This document shows, in pieces, positions 27,395-36,181 of a stretch of DNA of 64,000 nt. The DNA comes from Stenotrophomonas maltophilia D457. Lineage in GTDB: Bacteria > Pseudomonadota > Gammaproteobacteria > Xanthomonadales > Xanthomonadaceae. Both the position numbers and the translations under genes were made by a program. The stretch is taken from NCBI RefSeq assembly GCF_000284595.1, contig NC_017671.1:2017001-2081000 (forward strand), in the 5' to 3' direction. Position 1 is the first letter of the stretch, and each line of letters opens with the position of its first letter. The notes beneath the pieces are model-generated. The model was not told the origin of the DNA, ran no database searches, and saw nothing but the letters and a program-made list of their open reading frames with translations.

Positions 27395-27483
27395 ACTAGG
27401 ACCAGACGGTAGCGTATGGCATTTTGCAGTGCAGCAAAATCGGCCGGTCCGGTCAGATTTCACTCAGGTGGGTGAATGGGGTA

Positions 27484-27562
27484 GGGGTCGGATCCCCGCA
27501 GGGGCTCCGACCCCGACACTGGGCCCGGAACGGGGTCAGAGCCCCTGTGGGGATCTGACCCC
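27484..27562. repeat. Two tandem GGGGTC(A/G)GATCC hairpins
   Basis: ggggtcggatcccc...ggggctccgacccc (27484-27514) and ggggtcagagcccc...ggggatctgacccc (27532-27562) are adjacent hairpins whose outer arms also pair with each other. They lie in the divergent region between the fad regulator and ndk. Confidence 0.8.
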
Positions 27563-27573
27563 TGCCATGAGGG

Positions 27574-27598
27574 TTTGCCGGCCGGCGACCGGCACTAC
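27574..27598 (-). repeat. SMAG-type REP
   Basis: On the minus strand it reads GTAGTGCCGG followed by a tcgccggccggc hairpin arm. It belongs to the same group as the pair at 12296-12371. Confidence 0.75.
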
Positions 27599-27647
27599 CA
27601 CGCCAGCGCTTTATCTTTTACAATTCGCCTACGTTTATCAGGCTAAG

Positions 27648-27672
27648 CCCGCGTCCCGACGCGGGTTTTTTT
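27648..27672 (+). terminator. Rho-independent terminator upstream of ndk
   Basis: cccgcgt-cccg-acgcggg is a perfect seven-bp stem with seven T after it, 50 bp before the ndk start. No plus-strand gene precedes it. It could end a short leader or small RNA; a possible -10 (tacaat) is at 27619-27624. Confidence 0.8.
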
Positions 27673-27721
27673 CATGTTACCCTTCGGGCCATCAGCGGCC
27701 CGATTCCATTGGAGACATCCC

Positions 27722-28147
27722 ATGGCGCTGGAGCGCACCCTTTCGATCATCAAGCCGGACGCCGTTGCCAAGAACGTCATCGGCGAAATCTACGCCCGCT
27801 TCGAGAAGGCCGGCCTGAAGGTCGTGGCCGCCAAGTACAAGCAGCTGTCGCGCCGTGAAGCCGAAGGCTTCTACGCCGTGCACCGCGAGCGTCCGTTCTT
27901 CAACGCGCTGGTCGAATTCATGATCTCCGGCCCGGTGATGATCCAGGCCCTGGAAGGCGAGAACGCCGTCCTGGCCCACCGCGACCTGCTGGGCGCCACC
28001 AACCCGAAGGAAGCCGCGCCGGGCACCATCCGCGCCGACTTCGCCGAATCCATCGATGCCAACGCCGCCCACGGCTCGGACTCGGTCGAGAATGCCGCGA
28101 TTGAAATCGCCTACTTCTTCGCCGCCACCGAAGTCGTTTCGCGCTGA
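27722..28147 (+). CDS. ndk: Nucleoside diphosphate kinase
   Basis: The 141-residue enzyme transfers phosphate from NTP to NDP through the phospho-His117 in NAAHGSDS. The start at [15 protein letters not shown] is fixed by the conserved N-terminus and the upstream ggaga Shine-Dalgarno (positions 27711-27715); the frame is open 16 codons further upstream. It is followed 10 bp later by rlmN, so ndk and rlmN are likely co-transcribed. Confidence 0.97.
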   Translation: MALERTLSIIKPDAVAKNVIGEIYARFEKAGLKVVAAKYKQLSRREAEGFYAVHRERPFFNALVEFMISGPVMIQALEGENAVLAHRDLLGATNPKEAAPGTIRADFAESIDANAAHGSDSVENAAIEIAYFFAATEVVSR

Positions 28148-28157
28148 GAGTAATGCC

Positions 28158-29363
28158 GTGAACGAGGTCGTACAGTCCCCCGCCATCCAGCCGCTGCCGA
28201 AGTCGGCACCCACGGCTGGCAAGCAGAACCTGCTCGACCTCGATCGCGCGGGCCTGGAGAAGTTCTTCGTCGAGGTTCTCGGCGAAAAGAAGTTCCGTGC
28301 CCACCAGGTGATGAAGTGGATCCACCATCGCTACGTCACCGATTTCGATGAAATGACCGACCTCGGCAAGGTCCTGCGCGCCAAGCTGCAGGCCCATGCC
28401 GAGGTGCTGGTTCCGAACATCGTGTTCGACAAGCCCTCCGCCGACGGCACCCACAAGTGGCTGCTGGCGATGGGCGTGGATGGCAAGAACGCCATCGAGA
28501 CCGTGTACATCCCGGACAAGACCCGCGGCACGCTGTGCGTGTCCTCGCAGGTCGGTTGCGGCCTGAACTGCACGTTCTGCTCCACCGCCACCCAGGGCTT
28601 CAACCGCAACCTGACCACCGCCGAGATCATCGGCCAGGTGTGGGTTGCCGCGCGCCACCTGGGCAACGTGCCGCACCAGATGCGCCGCCTCACCAATGTG
28701 GTGATGATGGGCATGGGCGAGCCGCTGATGAATTTCGACAACGTCGTGCGCGCCATGAGCGTGATGCGCGACGATCTGGGCTACGGCCTGGCCAACAAGC
28801 GCGTGACCCTGTCGACCTCCGGCCTGGTGCCGCAGATCGACCGCTTGTCCGCCGAGAGCGACGTGTCGCTGGCAGTGTCGCTGCATGCGCCGAACGATGC
28901 GCTGCGCGAAACCCTGGTGCCGCTCAACAAGAAGTACCCGATCGCCGAGCTGATGGCCTCGTGCGCACGCTACCTGCGCGCCAACAAGCGCCGCGAATCG
29001 GTCACCTTCGAATACACCCTGATGAAGGGCATCAACGACAAGCCCGAGCATGCCCGCGAATTGGCCCGCCTGATGCGCCAGTTCGACAACGCGGTGCAGG
29101 CCAAGGATTCGGGCAAGGTCAACCTGATTCCCTTCAATCCGTTCCCGGGCACCCGCTACGAGCGTTCGGAAGAAGCGCACATCCGCGCCTTCCAGAAGAT
29201 CCTGCTCGACAGCAACGTGCTGACCATGGTCCGCCGCACCCGTGGCGACGACATCGACGCCGCCTGTGGCCAGCTCAAGGGCCAGGTGATGGACCGCACC
29301 CGCCGCCAGGCGGAGTTCAACAAGACGCTGCAGGCGGGGAAGGGGAGCGATGCCGCGGCCTGA
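28158..29363 (+). CDS. rlmN: 23S rRNA/tRNA adenine C2-methyltransferase (radical SAM)
   Basis: This 401-residue enzyme methylates C2 of A2503 in 23S rRNA and A37 in some tRNAs. The GTG start at 28158 follows a gagag Shine-Dalgarno and the ndk stop. The radical SAM cluster is C134-G-L-N-C138-T-F-C141; [12 protein letters not shown] is the SAM-binding GEP motif. The C-terminal [16 protein letters not shown] segment contains the Cys that makes the transient methyl adduct. An open frame continues 34 codons upstream inside ndk and is not used. It overlaps pilF by 14 bp. Confidence 0.96.
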   Translation: MNEVVQSPAIQPLPKSAPTAGKQNLLDLDRAGLEKFFVEVLGEKKFRAHQVMKWIHHRYVTDFDEMTDLGKVLRAKLQAHAEVLVPNIVFDKPSADGTHKWLLAMGVDGKNAIETVYIPDKTRGTLCVSSQVGCGLNCTFCSTATQGFNRNLTTAEIIGQVWVAARHLGNVPHQMRRLTNVVMMGMGEPLMNFDNVVRAMSVMRDDLGYGLANKRVTLSTSGLVPQIDRLSAESDVSLAVSLHAPNDALRETLVPLNKKYPIAELMASCARYLRANKRRESVTFEYTLMKGINDKPEHARELARLMRQFDNAVQAKDSGKVNLIPFNPFPGTRYERSEEAHIRAFQKILLDSNVLTMVRRTRGDDIDAACGQLKGQVMDRTRRQAEFNKTLQAGKGSDAAA

Positions 29364-30135
29364 CCGCCTCTGGCTGGCGCTTCTCGCAGGCGTGCTGGCC
29401 GTTGCGGTCGGCGGCTGCAAATCCCATCCCAAGGCCAAGCTCGGTCCGAGCCAGGCGCCGGTCTATTCGGTGGGTGACCCGGAAAGCGTGCGGCGCGAAG
29501 TGCGCTGGCGCGACCTGTTGACGCTGGCGACCCGCGACATGCAGGTCGGCAATCTCGATGCCGCCGAGCGCAAGGTGCGCGAAGCACTGAAGCTGGCGCC
29601 CGAGGCGCCCGATGCGCTGGTGCTCCAAGCCGGCATCGATGACCGTCGTGGCCGCACCCGCCAGGCCGGTGAGAACTTCCGCAAGGCCGCCGAACTGGCG
29701 CCGCAGCGCGGCGACGTGCTCAACAATTACGGTGCCTGGCTGTGCCAGCAGGGCCAGCCGGCCGAATCGCTGGTCTGGTTCGACCGCGCGTTGCAGGCGC
29801 CGGGTTATGCCACCCCGGGCGAAGCCCAGGCCAATGCCGGCAGCTGCGCACTGGATGCGGGCCAGCTTGAACGCGCCGAACGCGACCTGCGTGCGGCGCT
29901 CGTGGCGGCCCCGGCCAACCCGGTCGCGCTGGAGTCGATGGCCCAGCTGAGCTACCGCCAGGGCCGCTACATGGAGGCCCGGGCCTTCGCCGAACGTAGG
30001 ATTGCGGCTGCACCCGCAACGCGTTCCGTGTTACAACTTGCGTCTCAAATCGAAGTGAAGCTGGGCGATCGGGCGGCATCTGATCGTTATCTGCAGCGGA
30101 TTCGACAGGAATTTCCGCAGGACGCGGGCTCCTAA
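29350..30135 (+). CDS. pilF: Type IV pilus biogenesis/stability lipoprotein (PilF/PilW)
   Basis: This 261-residue TPR protein has a lipobox (VAVGGC) at its N-terminus and four to six TPR units, starting with [56 protein letters not shown] is the PilF-specific centre. It is the pilotin that puts the PilQ secretin in the outer membrane in Pseudomonas. The order rlmN-pilF-rodZ is the usual one in this class. It overlaps rlmN by 14 bp. Confidence 0.92.
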   Translation: MPRPDRLWLALLAGVLAVAVGGCKSHPKAKLGPSQAPVYSVGDPESVRREVRWRDLLTLATRDMQVGNLDAAERKVREALKLAPEAPDALVLQAGIDDRRGRTRQAGENFRKAAELAPQRGDVLNNYGAWLCQQGQPAESLVWFDRALQAPGYATPGEAQANAGSCALDAGQLERAERDLRAALVAAPANPVALESMAQLSYRQGRYMEARAFAERRIAAAPATRSVLQLASQIEVKLGDRAASDRYLQRIRQEFPQDAGS

Positions 30136-30153
30136 CTCCAGGGTTGATGCATT

Positions 30154-31026
30154 GTGATTGATGACCAGACTGTGAGCGCTCTCGAGACTGCGGCCGGCTG
30201 CGGCACCCGCCTGCGCCAGGCCCGCGAAGCGGCCGGACTGACCCTCGAAGATGTCGGCTCGCGCCTGCGCATGCCGGTCCAGGTGGTCAAGTCGCTGGAA
30301 GAGGAACAATGGCAGAAGCTGGGGGCGCCGGTGTTCGTGCGTGGCCAGCTGCGCAGCTATGCGCGCCTGCTCGACGTGGATGTCGGCCAGCTGCTGGAAC
30401 AGGCCCAGGTCGGCCCGGTGGTTCCGCCCACCCTGGTCAGCCATACCCATACCCCGCGTGCGCGCCGCATCGCCGAGAACCTCGGCCGGCGCGTGCTGTA
30501 TGTCGGCATCACCGCCGTGCTGGCGGTGCCGGTGTGGTTCGCCACCCGTGGCCACTTCGACGGCAGCGCGACCCCGTCGCCGAGCACCGCCTCGCTGGAT
30601 GTGATCCCGGCCGCCGTGCCGGTTACCCCGTCCACGGCCGGTGCCGAGGCTGTCGCGCCGGCCGAAGCGGCCACCGCCCCGGCCAGCAAGCCGGCGGCCA
30701 CCCCGTACGTGGCCTCGCTGGCCCCGGTGCCGCGCCCGGCGCCGGCTCCGGCGGCTGCCGGCAACGCGCTGGAAATGCAGTTCAGCGGCGACAGCTGGGT
30801 CGACATCGGCGGCCCGGACGGCAGCACCGTCGAGAAGGCGCTGATCAGGTCCGGCGAGACCCGCAGCTTCACGCCGGGCCAGGTGACCCGGGTGACCCTG
30901 GGCAACGCCTCGGCGGTCCAGGTTCAGCAGAACGGCGCTATCGTCGATCTGACCCCCTACCAGCGAGCCAACGTGGCACGCTTTCAGGTATCCTCTGAAG
31001 GCTCCGTGGTCCCGGTTTCGCACTGA
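30154..31026 (+). CDS. rodZ: Cytoskeletal cell-shape protein RodZ
   Basis: The 290-residue protein begins with a GTG start and an HTH domain (CGTRLRQAREAAGLTLEDVGSRL, residues ~14-36) that binds MreB. One TM helix follows (VLYVGITAVLAVPVWFA). After it come an Ala/Pro-rich periplasmic linker and a C-terminal DUF4115 beta domain (LEMQFSGDSWVDIGGPDG). All three parts fit RodZ. No ATG in frame is compatible, so the GTG is retained. Gene order pilF-rodZ supports it. ispG and hisS, often found next to rodZ elsewhere, are absent here. Confidence 0.92.
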   Translation: MIDDQTVSALETAAGCGTRLRQAREAAGLTLEDVGSRLRMPVQVVKSLEEEQWQKLGAPVFVRGQLRSYARLLDVDVGQLLEQAQVGPVVPPTLVSHTHTPRARRIAENLGRRVLYVGITAVLAVPVWFATRGHFDGSATPSPSTASLDVIPAAVPVTPSTAGAEAVAPAEAATAPASKPAATPYVASLAPVPRPAPAPAAAGNALEMQFSGDSWVDIGGPDGSTVEKALIRSGETRSFTPGQVTRVTLGNASAVQVQQNGAIVDLTPYQRANVARFQVSSEGSVVPVSH

Positions 31027-31090
31027 GGCGCGGTTTCACCACCTTCGATAATCCCAATGGTCCCTCCCGACGGGCGGGGCGAGAGTACGC

Positions 31091-31729
31091 ATGGCGATCG
31101 ACGATCTGCTCGACGAGCACGAACAAAGTGAACGCGTCCGCAGCTGGCTGCGGAAGAATGGCGCCAGCATCCTCGGTGGCGTAGTCATCGCCATCGGTGC
31201 CATTGCTGGCTGGCAGTGGTACCAGAAGGATCAGGGCGGCAAGCTGGCCTCGGCCAATGTCGAGTACCAGAAGGCCCTGCAGGGCCTGCAGCAGAACAAG
31301 CTTGACGACGCCGCCAAGGCGGTCAAGGCGCTCGAAGCCGGCCCGTCCAGCATCTACGGCGACCTCGCGGCGCTGCAGCTGGCCAAGGCCCAGGTCGACG
31401 CCGGCAAGAATGAAGAGGCACTGGCAACCCTGCGCAATGTGAAGGTCGAAGGTGACCTGCAGCGCGTGGTCGACCAGCGTGTGGCCCGCCTGCTGGTGGC
31501 CACCGGCAAGAGCGACGAGGCCATCAAGCTGCTGGGCAGCGCGACCGACAGCAGCAGCCTGGAAATCCATGGCGATGCGCTGATGGCGCAGGGCAAGCGT
31601 GATGAGGCCCGTGCACAGTACGAGAAGGCGCTGAAGACGCTGGACGTGGCAGCGCCGCAGCGGCGCCTGCTGGAAACCAAGGTTATGGACGCCGGCGGCA
31701 CCGTCGCCGCCCCTGCGGAGTCGGTTTGA
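31091..31729 (+). CDS. yfgM: YfgM-type ancillary SecYEG translocon subunit (TPR)
   Basis: The 212-residue protein starts MAIDDLLDEHEQSERVRSW, the YfgM N-terminus, and has one TM helix (ASILGGVVIAIGAIAGW). TPR-like helices fill the periplasmic part, LASANVEYQKALQGL onward. YfgM works with PpiD beside SecYEG on secreted proteins. Its stop overlaps the bamB ATG (TGATG), an arrangement that is conserved. Confidence 0.9.
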   Translation: MAIDDLLDEHEQSERVRSWLRKNGASILGGVVIAIGAIAGWQWYQKDQGGKLASANVEYQKALQGLQQNKLDDAAKAVKALEAGPSSIYGDLAALQLAKAQVDAGKNEEALATLRNVKVEGDLQRVVDQRVARLLVATGKSDEAIKLLGSATDSSSLEIHGDALMAQGKRDEARAQYEKALKTLDVAAPQRRLLETKVMDAGGTVAAPAESV

Positions 31730-32937
31730 TGAGTCAGAAGGTCATGATCACCCGCGTCGCCACCGTGCTCCTGATGGGCATGGCCCTGACCGGCTGCAGC
31801 ACCATGAAGGGCTGGTTCGCCGGCAAGGACGCGGCCGCGAAGAAGGCACAGGAACCGGCTGAGCTGGTCAAGTTCGAGCCGACCCTGAAGGTCAGCAAGG
31901 CCTGGTCGGTCAACCTCGGCAAGGGCGAGCGCCGCATCGGCGTGCGCCAGGGCCCGGCAGTGGCCAACGGCCACGTGTTCGCTGCGGCGATCACCGGTGG
32001 CGTGCACGCCATCGACCTGCAGACCGGCAAGAAGGTCTGGACCTGGGAGCCGAAGAAGGAAAAGAAGAAGGCCAAGCTGCGCCTGTCCGGCGGCCCGGGT
32101 GTCGGTGAGAACCTGGTCGTGATCGGCACGCTGGATGGCCAGGTCATCGCGCTGGATATCAACGATGGCAGCGAGAAGTGGCGCGCCCGTGTTCCGGGTG
32201 AAGTCATCGCCGCGCCGGCCGTTGCCCAGAGCATGGTCTACGTGCGCAGCAACGACGGCCGCGTTACCGGCTTCGATGCCGGCAACGGCACCCAGAAGTG
32301 GTTCAACCCGAGCGAGCTGCCGGCGCTGACCGTGCGTGGCAACGCGCCGGTGGTGACCGGCCCGGGCGTGCTGTTCATCGGCAGGGACGAGGGCGCGGTT
32401 GCGGCCCTGGCCCAGCAGGATGGCCGCACGCTGTGGGAACAGAACCTCGGCAACGGCGAAGGCCGCACCGAGCTGGAGCGTATGGCCGACGTCGACGGCG
32501 CTCCGGTGCTGGAGGGCAACACCCTCTACGTGAGCAGCTTCAAGAACCAGACCATGGCCATCGAAGGCCCGACCGGTCGCCCGCTGTGGGCGCGCGACCA
32601 TGGCGGTGCCGGTGGCGTGGCGGTGTCGTCGGGCAATGTGTTCGTCACCGACAACAAGGGCGGCGTGTTCGGCCTGGACAAGGCCAGCGGCGCGGCCATG
32701 TGGTCGCAGACCGCGCTGGCCCGTCGTTCGCTGACCGGCCCGGCGCTGCACGGCGACTACGTGGTGGTCGGCGACTACAAGGGATACGTGCACTGGTTGC
32801 AGGCGTCCGATGGTGCGATGGCGGCACGGGCAAAAAGTGGCGGCGACGCCCTGCTGGCCCAGCCGGTCGTCGCAGACGGGGTGCTGCTGGTGCAGAACGT
32901 TGATGGCAAGCTGACCGCCTTCCGGTTGGCAAATTAA
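31729..32937 (+). CDS. bamB: Outer membrane protein assembly factor BamB
   Basis: The 402-residue lipoprotein has a lipobox (MALTGC, Cys23) and a beta-propeller of PQQ-like blades, each marked by repeats such as [32 protein letters not shown] and [16 protein letters not shown]. It is part of the BAM complex that folds outer-membrane barrels. A TTG codon one position earlier is also in frame; the ATG at 31729 is preferred. The yfgM-bamB-der order is the standard one. Confidence 0.96.
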   Translation: MSQKVMITRVATVLLMGMALTGCSTMKGWFAGKDAAAKKAQEPAELVKFEPTLKVSKAWSVNLGKGERRIGVRQGPAVANGHVFAAAITGGVHAIDLQTGKKVWTWEPKKEKKKAKLRLSGGPGVGENLVVIGTLDGQVIALDINDGSEKWRARVPGEVIAAPAVAQSMVYVRSNDGRVTGFDAGNGTQKWFNPSELPALTVRGNAPVVTGPGVLFIGRDEGAVAALAQQDGRTLWEQNLGNGEGRTELERMADVDGAPVLEGNTLYVSSFKNQTMAIEGPTGRPLWARDHGGAGGVAVSSGNVFVTDNKGGVFGLDKASGAAMWSQTALARRSLTGPALHGDYVVVGDYKGYVHWLQASDGAMAARAKSGGDALLAQPVVADGVLLVQNVDGKLTAFRLAN

Positions 32938-32954
32938 AAATTGGAGTAATCGCG

Positions 32955-34352
32955 ATGCTGCCTTTGGTCGCCCTGGTTGGACGGCCGAATGTCGGCAAGT
33001 CGACTATTTTCAATGCGCTTACGCGCACCCGTGACGCACTGGTCCATGACCAGCCGGGTGTCACCCGCGACCGCAACTACGGTGTCTGCCGGCTGGACGA
33101 GGACAATCATTTCCTCGTCGTCGACACCGGCGGTATCGCGGAAGAGGAAGAGGGGCTGGCAGGGGCTACCACCCGCCAGGCCCGCGCCGCTGCGGCGGAA
33201 GCCGACCTGATCCTGTTCGTGGTCGACGCCCGTGAGGGTACCTCGGCGATGGACGACGAGATCCTGGCCTGGCTGCGCAAGCTGTCGCGCCCGACGCTGC
33301 TGCTGATCAACAAGATCGACGGCACCGACGAGGACACCGTGCGTTCGGAGTTCGCCCGTTACGGCTTCGGCGAGATGCTGACCGTGTCGGCCGCGCATCG
33401 CCAGGGCCTGGACGACCTGCTGGACGAAGTGATCCAGCGCCTGCCGGAAGAAGGCAGCGGCGAAGAGCTGGACAACGATCCGAACCGCATCCGCATCGCC
33501 TTCGTCGGCCGCCCGAACGTGGGCAAGTCGACCCTGGTCAACCGCATCCTCGGCGAGGAGCGCATGATCGCCTCCGACGTGCCGGGCACCACCCGCGACT
33601 CGATCGCGGTGGACCTGGAGCGTGATGGCCGCGAGTACCGCCTGATCGATACCGCCGGCCTGCGCCGTCGGTCGCGCGTGGACGAGGTCGTCGAGAAGTT
33701 CTCGGTGGTCAAGACCATGCAGTCGATCGAGCAGTGCCAGGTGGCCGTGCTGATGCTCGACGCCACCGAAGGCGTGACCGACCAGGACGCCACCGTGCTC
33801 GGTGCCGTGCTCGACGCCGGCCGCGCACTGGTGATCGCCATCAACAAGTGGGATGGCCTGACCGAGTACCAGCGTGAGCAGGCCGAAACCATGCTGTCGC
33901 TGAAGCTGGGCTTCGTGCCGTGGGCCGAGTCGGTGCGCATCTCGGCCAAGCATGGTTCGGGCCTGCGTGAGCTGTTCCGCGCGGTGCACCGCGCGCACGA
34001 ATCGGCGAACAAGACCTTCACCACCAGCGAAGTGAACAAGGCGCTGGAAGTGGCCTACGAGACCAACCCGCCGCCGACCATCCGCGGCCATGTCTCCAAG
34101 CTGCGTTACGTGCATCCGGCCGGTTCCAACCCGCCGACCTTCATCGTGCACGGCACGCGCCTGAAGGAACTGCAGGAGTCGTACAAGCGCTACCTGGAGA
34201 ACTTCTTCCGCAAGCGCTTCAAGCTGATCGGCACGCCGGTGAGCTTCATCTTCCGCGAGGGTACCAACCCGTACGAGGGCAAGAAGAACGTCCTCACCGA
34301 GCGGCAGGTCAAGGCCAAGCGGCGCTTGATGAAGCACGTCAAGGGCAAGTGA
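32955..34352 (+). CDS. der: Ribosome-associated GTPase Der (EngA)
   Basis: This 465-residue protein has two tandem G domains, with G1 motifs [14 protein letters not shown] (residues ~9-22) and [14 protein letters not shown] (~184-197), and a C-terminal KH-like domain. Each half has its DTGG/DTAG G3 and NKxD G4 motifs (INKIDG, INKWDG). Der is needed for 50S subunit maturation. It has a ttggag Shine-Dalgarno and ends before a strong terminator. Confidence 0.97.
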   Translation: MLPLVALVGRPNVGKSTIFNALTRTRDALVHDQPGVTRDRNYGVCRLDEDNHFLVVDTGGIAEEEEGLAGATTRQARAAAAEADLILFVVDAREGTSAMDDEILAWLRKLSRPTLLLINKIDGTDEDTVRSEFARYGFGEMLTVSAAHRQGLDDLLDEVIQRLPEEGSGEELDNDPNRIRIAFVGRPNVGKSTLVNRILGEERMIASDVPGTTRDSIAVDLERDGREYRLIDTAGLRRRSRVDEVVEKFSVVKTMQSIEQCQVAVLMLDATEGVTDQDATVLGAVLDAGRALVIAINKWDGLTEYQREQAETMLSLKLGFVPWAESVRISAKHGSGLRELFRAVHRAHESANKTFTTSEVNKALEVAYETNPPPTIRGHVSKLRYVHPAGSNPPTFIVHGTRLKELQESYKRYLENFFRKRFKLIGTPVSFIFREGTNPYEGKKNVLTERQVKAKRRLMKHVKGK

Positions 34353-34360
34353 TTCACGAG

Positions 34361-34385
34361 AAGGCGGCCGCAGGGCCGCCTTTTT
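34361..34385 (+). terminator. Terminator of the bamB-der transcript
   Basis: aaggcggcc-gcag-ggccgcctt with a T run (34380-34385) begins 8 bp after the der stop. Confidence 0.9.
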
Positions 34386-34398
34386 CGTTGCGGAGGAT

Positions 34399-34507
34399 GG
34401 GGTCAGATCCCATTTTCTCCGGAAAAGGGATCTGACCCCGGGTGCAGGGCGGGCGCTACCGCAGGCCTGCGGTGGACCCGTAGAGCCGAGCATAGGCTCG
34501 GCTCTAC
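34399..34507. repeat. GGGGTCAGATCC hairpin plus perfect SMAG palindrome
   Basis: The hairpin ggggtcagatccc...gggatctgacccc (34399-34439) is followed by a perfect SMAG with gtagagccgag/ctcggctctac arms (34480-34507). Both lie between der and the rhodanese-MoeB gene. Confidence 0.85.
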
Positions 34508-34554
34508 AGATGCTGGTCAAGGCGGCCTGCCGCCACGTGCGCGATAATGCCGCC

Positions 34555-35691
34555 ATGAGCATCCAAGAGATTTCCCCCGCGCAGGCACGCGAGCGCCTGG
34601 CCCATGGCGCGGTGCTGATCGATGTGCGCGAGGCGCACGAACGGGCCGGCGGCATGGCCGAGGGCGCGCGCGGCGTGGCCAAGGGCGAGCTGCAGGCCGA
34701 CCCGGCCGCGCATCTGCCGCGGCACGACCAGGAAATCCTGCTGATCTGCCAGAGTGGCAAGCGCTCGGCCGATGCCGCGCAGTTCCTGCTGGAGGCCGGC
34801 TACACCCACGTGGCTTCCGTGACGGGCGGCACCGTGGCCTGGCGCGAGCAGTCGCTGCCGCTGGTGCAGCCGCTGGCCAGTGCTGCCGACCGTGACTTCT
34901 TTGATCGCTATTCGCGCCACCTGCTGCTGCCGCAGGTGGGCGAGGCCGGCCAGCGCCGGCTGCAGCAGTCGCGCGTGCTGGTGCTGGGCGCGGGTGGCCT
35001 GGGCGCGCCGGCTGGTTTCTACCTGGCCGCCGCCGGGGTAGGGCACCTGCGCTTCGCCGACCATGACCGCGTGGAGCGCAGCAACCTGCACCGGCAGATC
35101 GTGCATACCGAAGCCAGCGTCGGCCAGTTCAAGGTCGATTCGGCGCGCGAGCGGCTGCTGGCGTTGAACCCGTCGATCGACGTCGAGGCGGTGCCTGAGC
35201 GGGTCACGTCCGAGAACGTGGATGCGCTGCTGGCCGGGGTGGATGTGGTGCTGGATGGCTCGGACAACTTCCCGCTGCGCTACCTGCTCAACGACGCCTG
35301 CATCAAGCACGCCACGCCGCTGGTGTATGCCGCCATCGAGCGCTTTGACGGCCAGGTAAGCGTGTTTGACGCTGGCCGCCAGCGTGGCGTGGCGCCGTGC
35401 TACCGCTGCCTGTTCCCCGAGCCGCCGCCGCCGGAATTCGCGCCGAACTGTTCCGAGGCCGGTGTGCTGGGTGTGCTGCCCGGCCTGGCGGGTGTGCTGC
35501 AGGCCACCGAGGTGCTGAAGCTGCTGCTGGGCATCGGTGAGCCGCTGGTTGGCCGCCTGCTGCGCTTCGACGCGCTGGGCATGCGATTTCGTGAGACCGG
35601 CATCCGGCCGGACCCGCAGTGCCCGGTGTGCGCGCCGGGCGTGCCGTTCCCGGGGTATATCGATTACGCCGCATTCTGCCGGGGTGGGTGA
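34555..35691 (+). CDS. moeB: Rhodanese-MoeB/ThiF fusion (sulfur-carrier adenylyltransferase)
   Basis: The 378-residue protein starts at MSIQEISPAQARE, with a rhodanese domain at residues ~5-100 whose active Cys is in LLICQSGKRS. The E1-like ThiF/MoeB domain follows: DRYSRHLLLPQVGEAGQ, VLVLGAGGLGAP and SNLHRQIVH. Two Zn Cys pairs (CYRCLF and CPVCAP) complete it. The enzyme adenylates a ubiquitin-like sulfur carrier such as MoaD. In eukaryotic Uba4/MOCS3 the rhodanese is C-terminal, so this arrangement is reversed; it is known in xanthomonads. Its last 106 bp are duplicated downstream. Confidence 0.9.
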   Translation: MSIQEISPAQARERLAHGAVLIDVREAHERAGGMAEGARGVAKGELQADPAAHLPRHDQEILLICQSGKRSADAAQFLLEAGYTHVASVTGGTVAWREQSLPLVQPLASAADRDFFDRYSRHLLLPQVGEAGQRRLQQSRVLVLGAGGLGAPAGFYLAAAGVGHLRFADHDRVERSNLHRQIVHTEASVGQFKVDSARERLLALNPSIDVEAVPERVTSENVDALLAGVDVVLDGSDNFPLRYLLNDACIKHATPLVYAAIERFDGQVSVFDAGRQRGVAPCYRCLFPEPPPPEFAPNCSEAGVLGVLPGLAGVLQATEVLKLLLGIGEPLVGRLLRFDALGMRFRETGIRPDPQCPVCAPGVPFPGYIDYAAFCRGG

Positions 35692-35712
35692 GGCTGGCCG
35701 GGGAATGCCTTG

Positions 35713-36027
35713 GTAGATGCCGACCTTGGTCGGCGTTTTCGTGCCAACCAAGGTTGGCACCTGCCGAAGCGGGTGCATGGGTTCGGGATCCGGCATCCGG
35801 CCGGACCCGCATTGCCCGGTGTGTGCGCCGGGCGTGCCGTTCCCGGGGTATATCGATTACGCCGCATTCTGCCCGGGTGGGTGAGGCTGGCCGGGGCGTC
35901 ATCCGCGCATGGCGTGGATCTACTGTAGAGCCGAGCCCGTGCTCGGCTGCTTCTGGCCTCGGCACGAAGAGCAGCCGAGCGTGGGCTCGGCTCTACAGGT
36001 TGTGGTTGTGCCAACCAAGGTTGGCAC
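35713..36027. repeat. Repeat cluster with SMAG elements between moeB-like and antiporter genes
   Basis: The gene-free stretch 35692-36181 holds a GTAG hairpin (gccgaccttggtcggc) followed by gtgccaacc/ggttggcac (35713-35760). A facing SMAG pair with agccgagc...gctcggct arms is at 35925-35996. Another gtgccaacc-aa-ggttggcac palindrome is at 36008-36027. The duplicated gene tail described separately is embedded between them. Confidence 0.8.
35791..35896 (+). pseudogene. Duplicated 3' end of the moeB-like gene
   Basis: Bases 35791-35896 repeat 35598-35703 with about four differences over 106 bp. The copy still spells GIRPDPHCPVCAPGVPFPG and the stop codon of the rhodanese-MoeB gene, but has no start or upstream domain. 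It is a non-coding gene relic made by a local tandem duplication, with repeat elements on both sides. Confidence 0.9.
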
Positions 36028-36181
36028 CCACCGACGCGGATGCATGGTTTCGGGATGATGCCGGGGGTCACTCCCGGTATCGTTCCATCTCCAAGACAAT
36101 CCGGCGCAACATGCGTGCTATTGCCGTCATCGGCATTGCTCTATTGTTGAACGCGATTCTGGATCTTGGGGAAAACACCGC

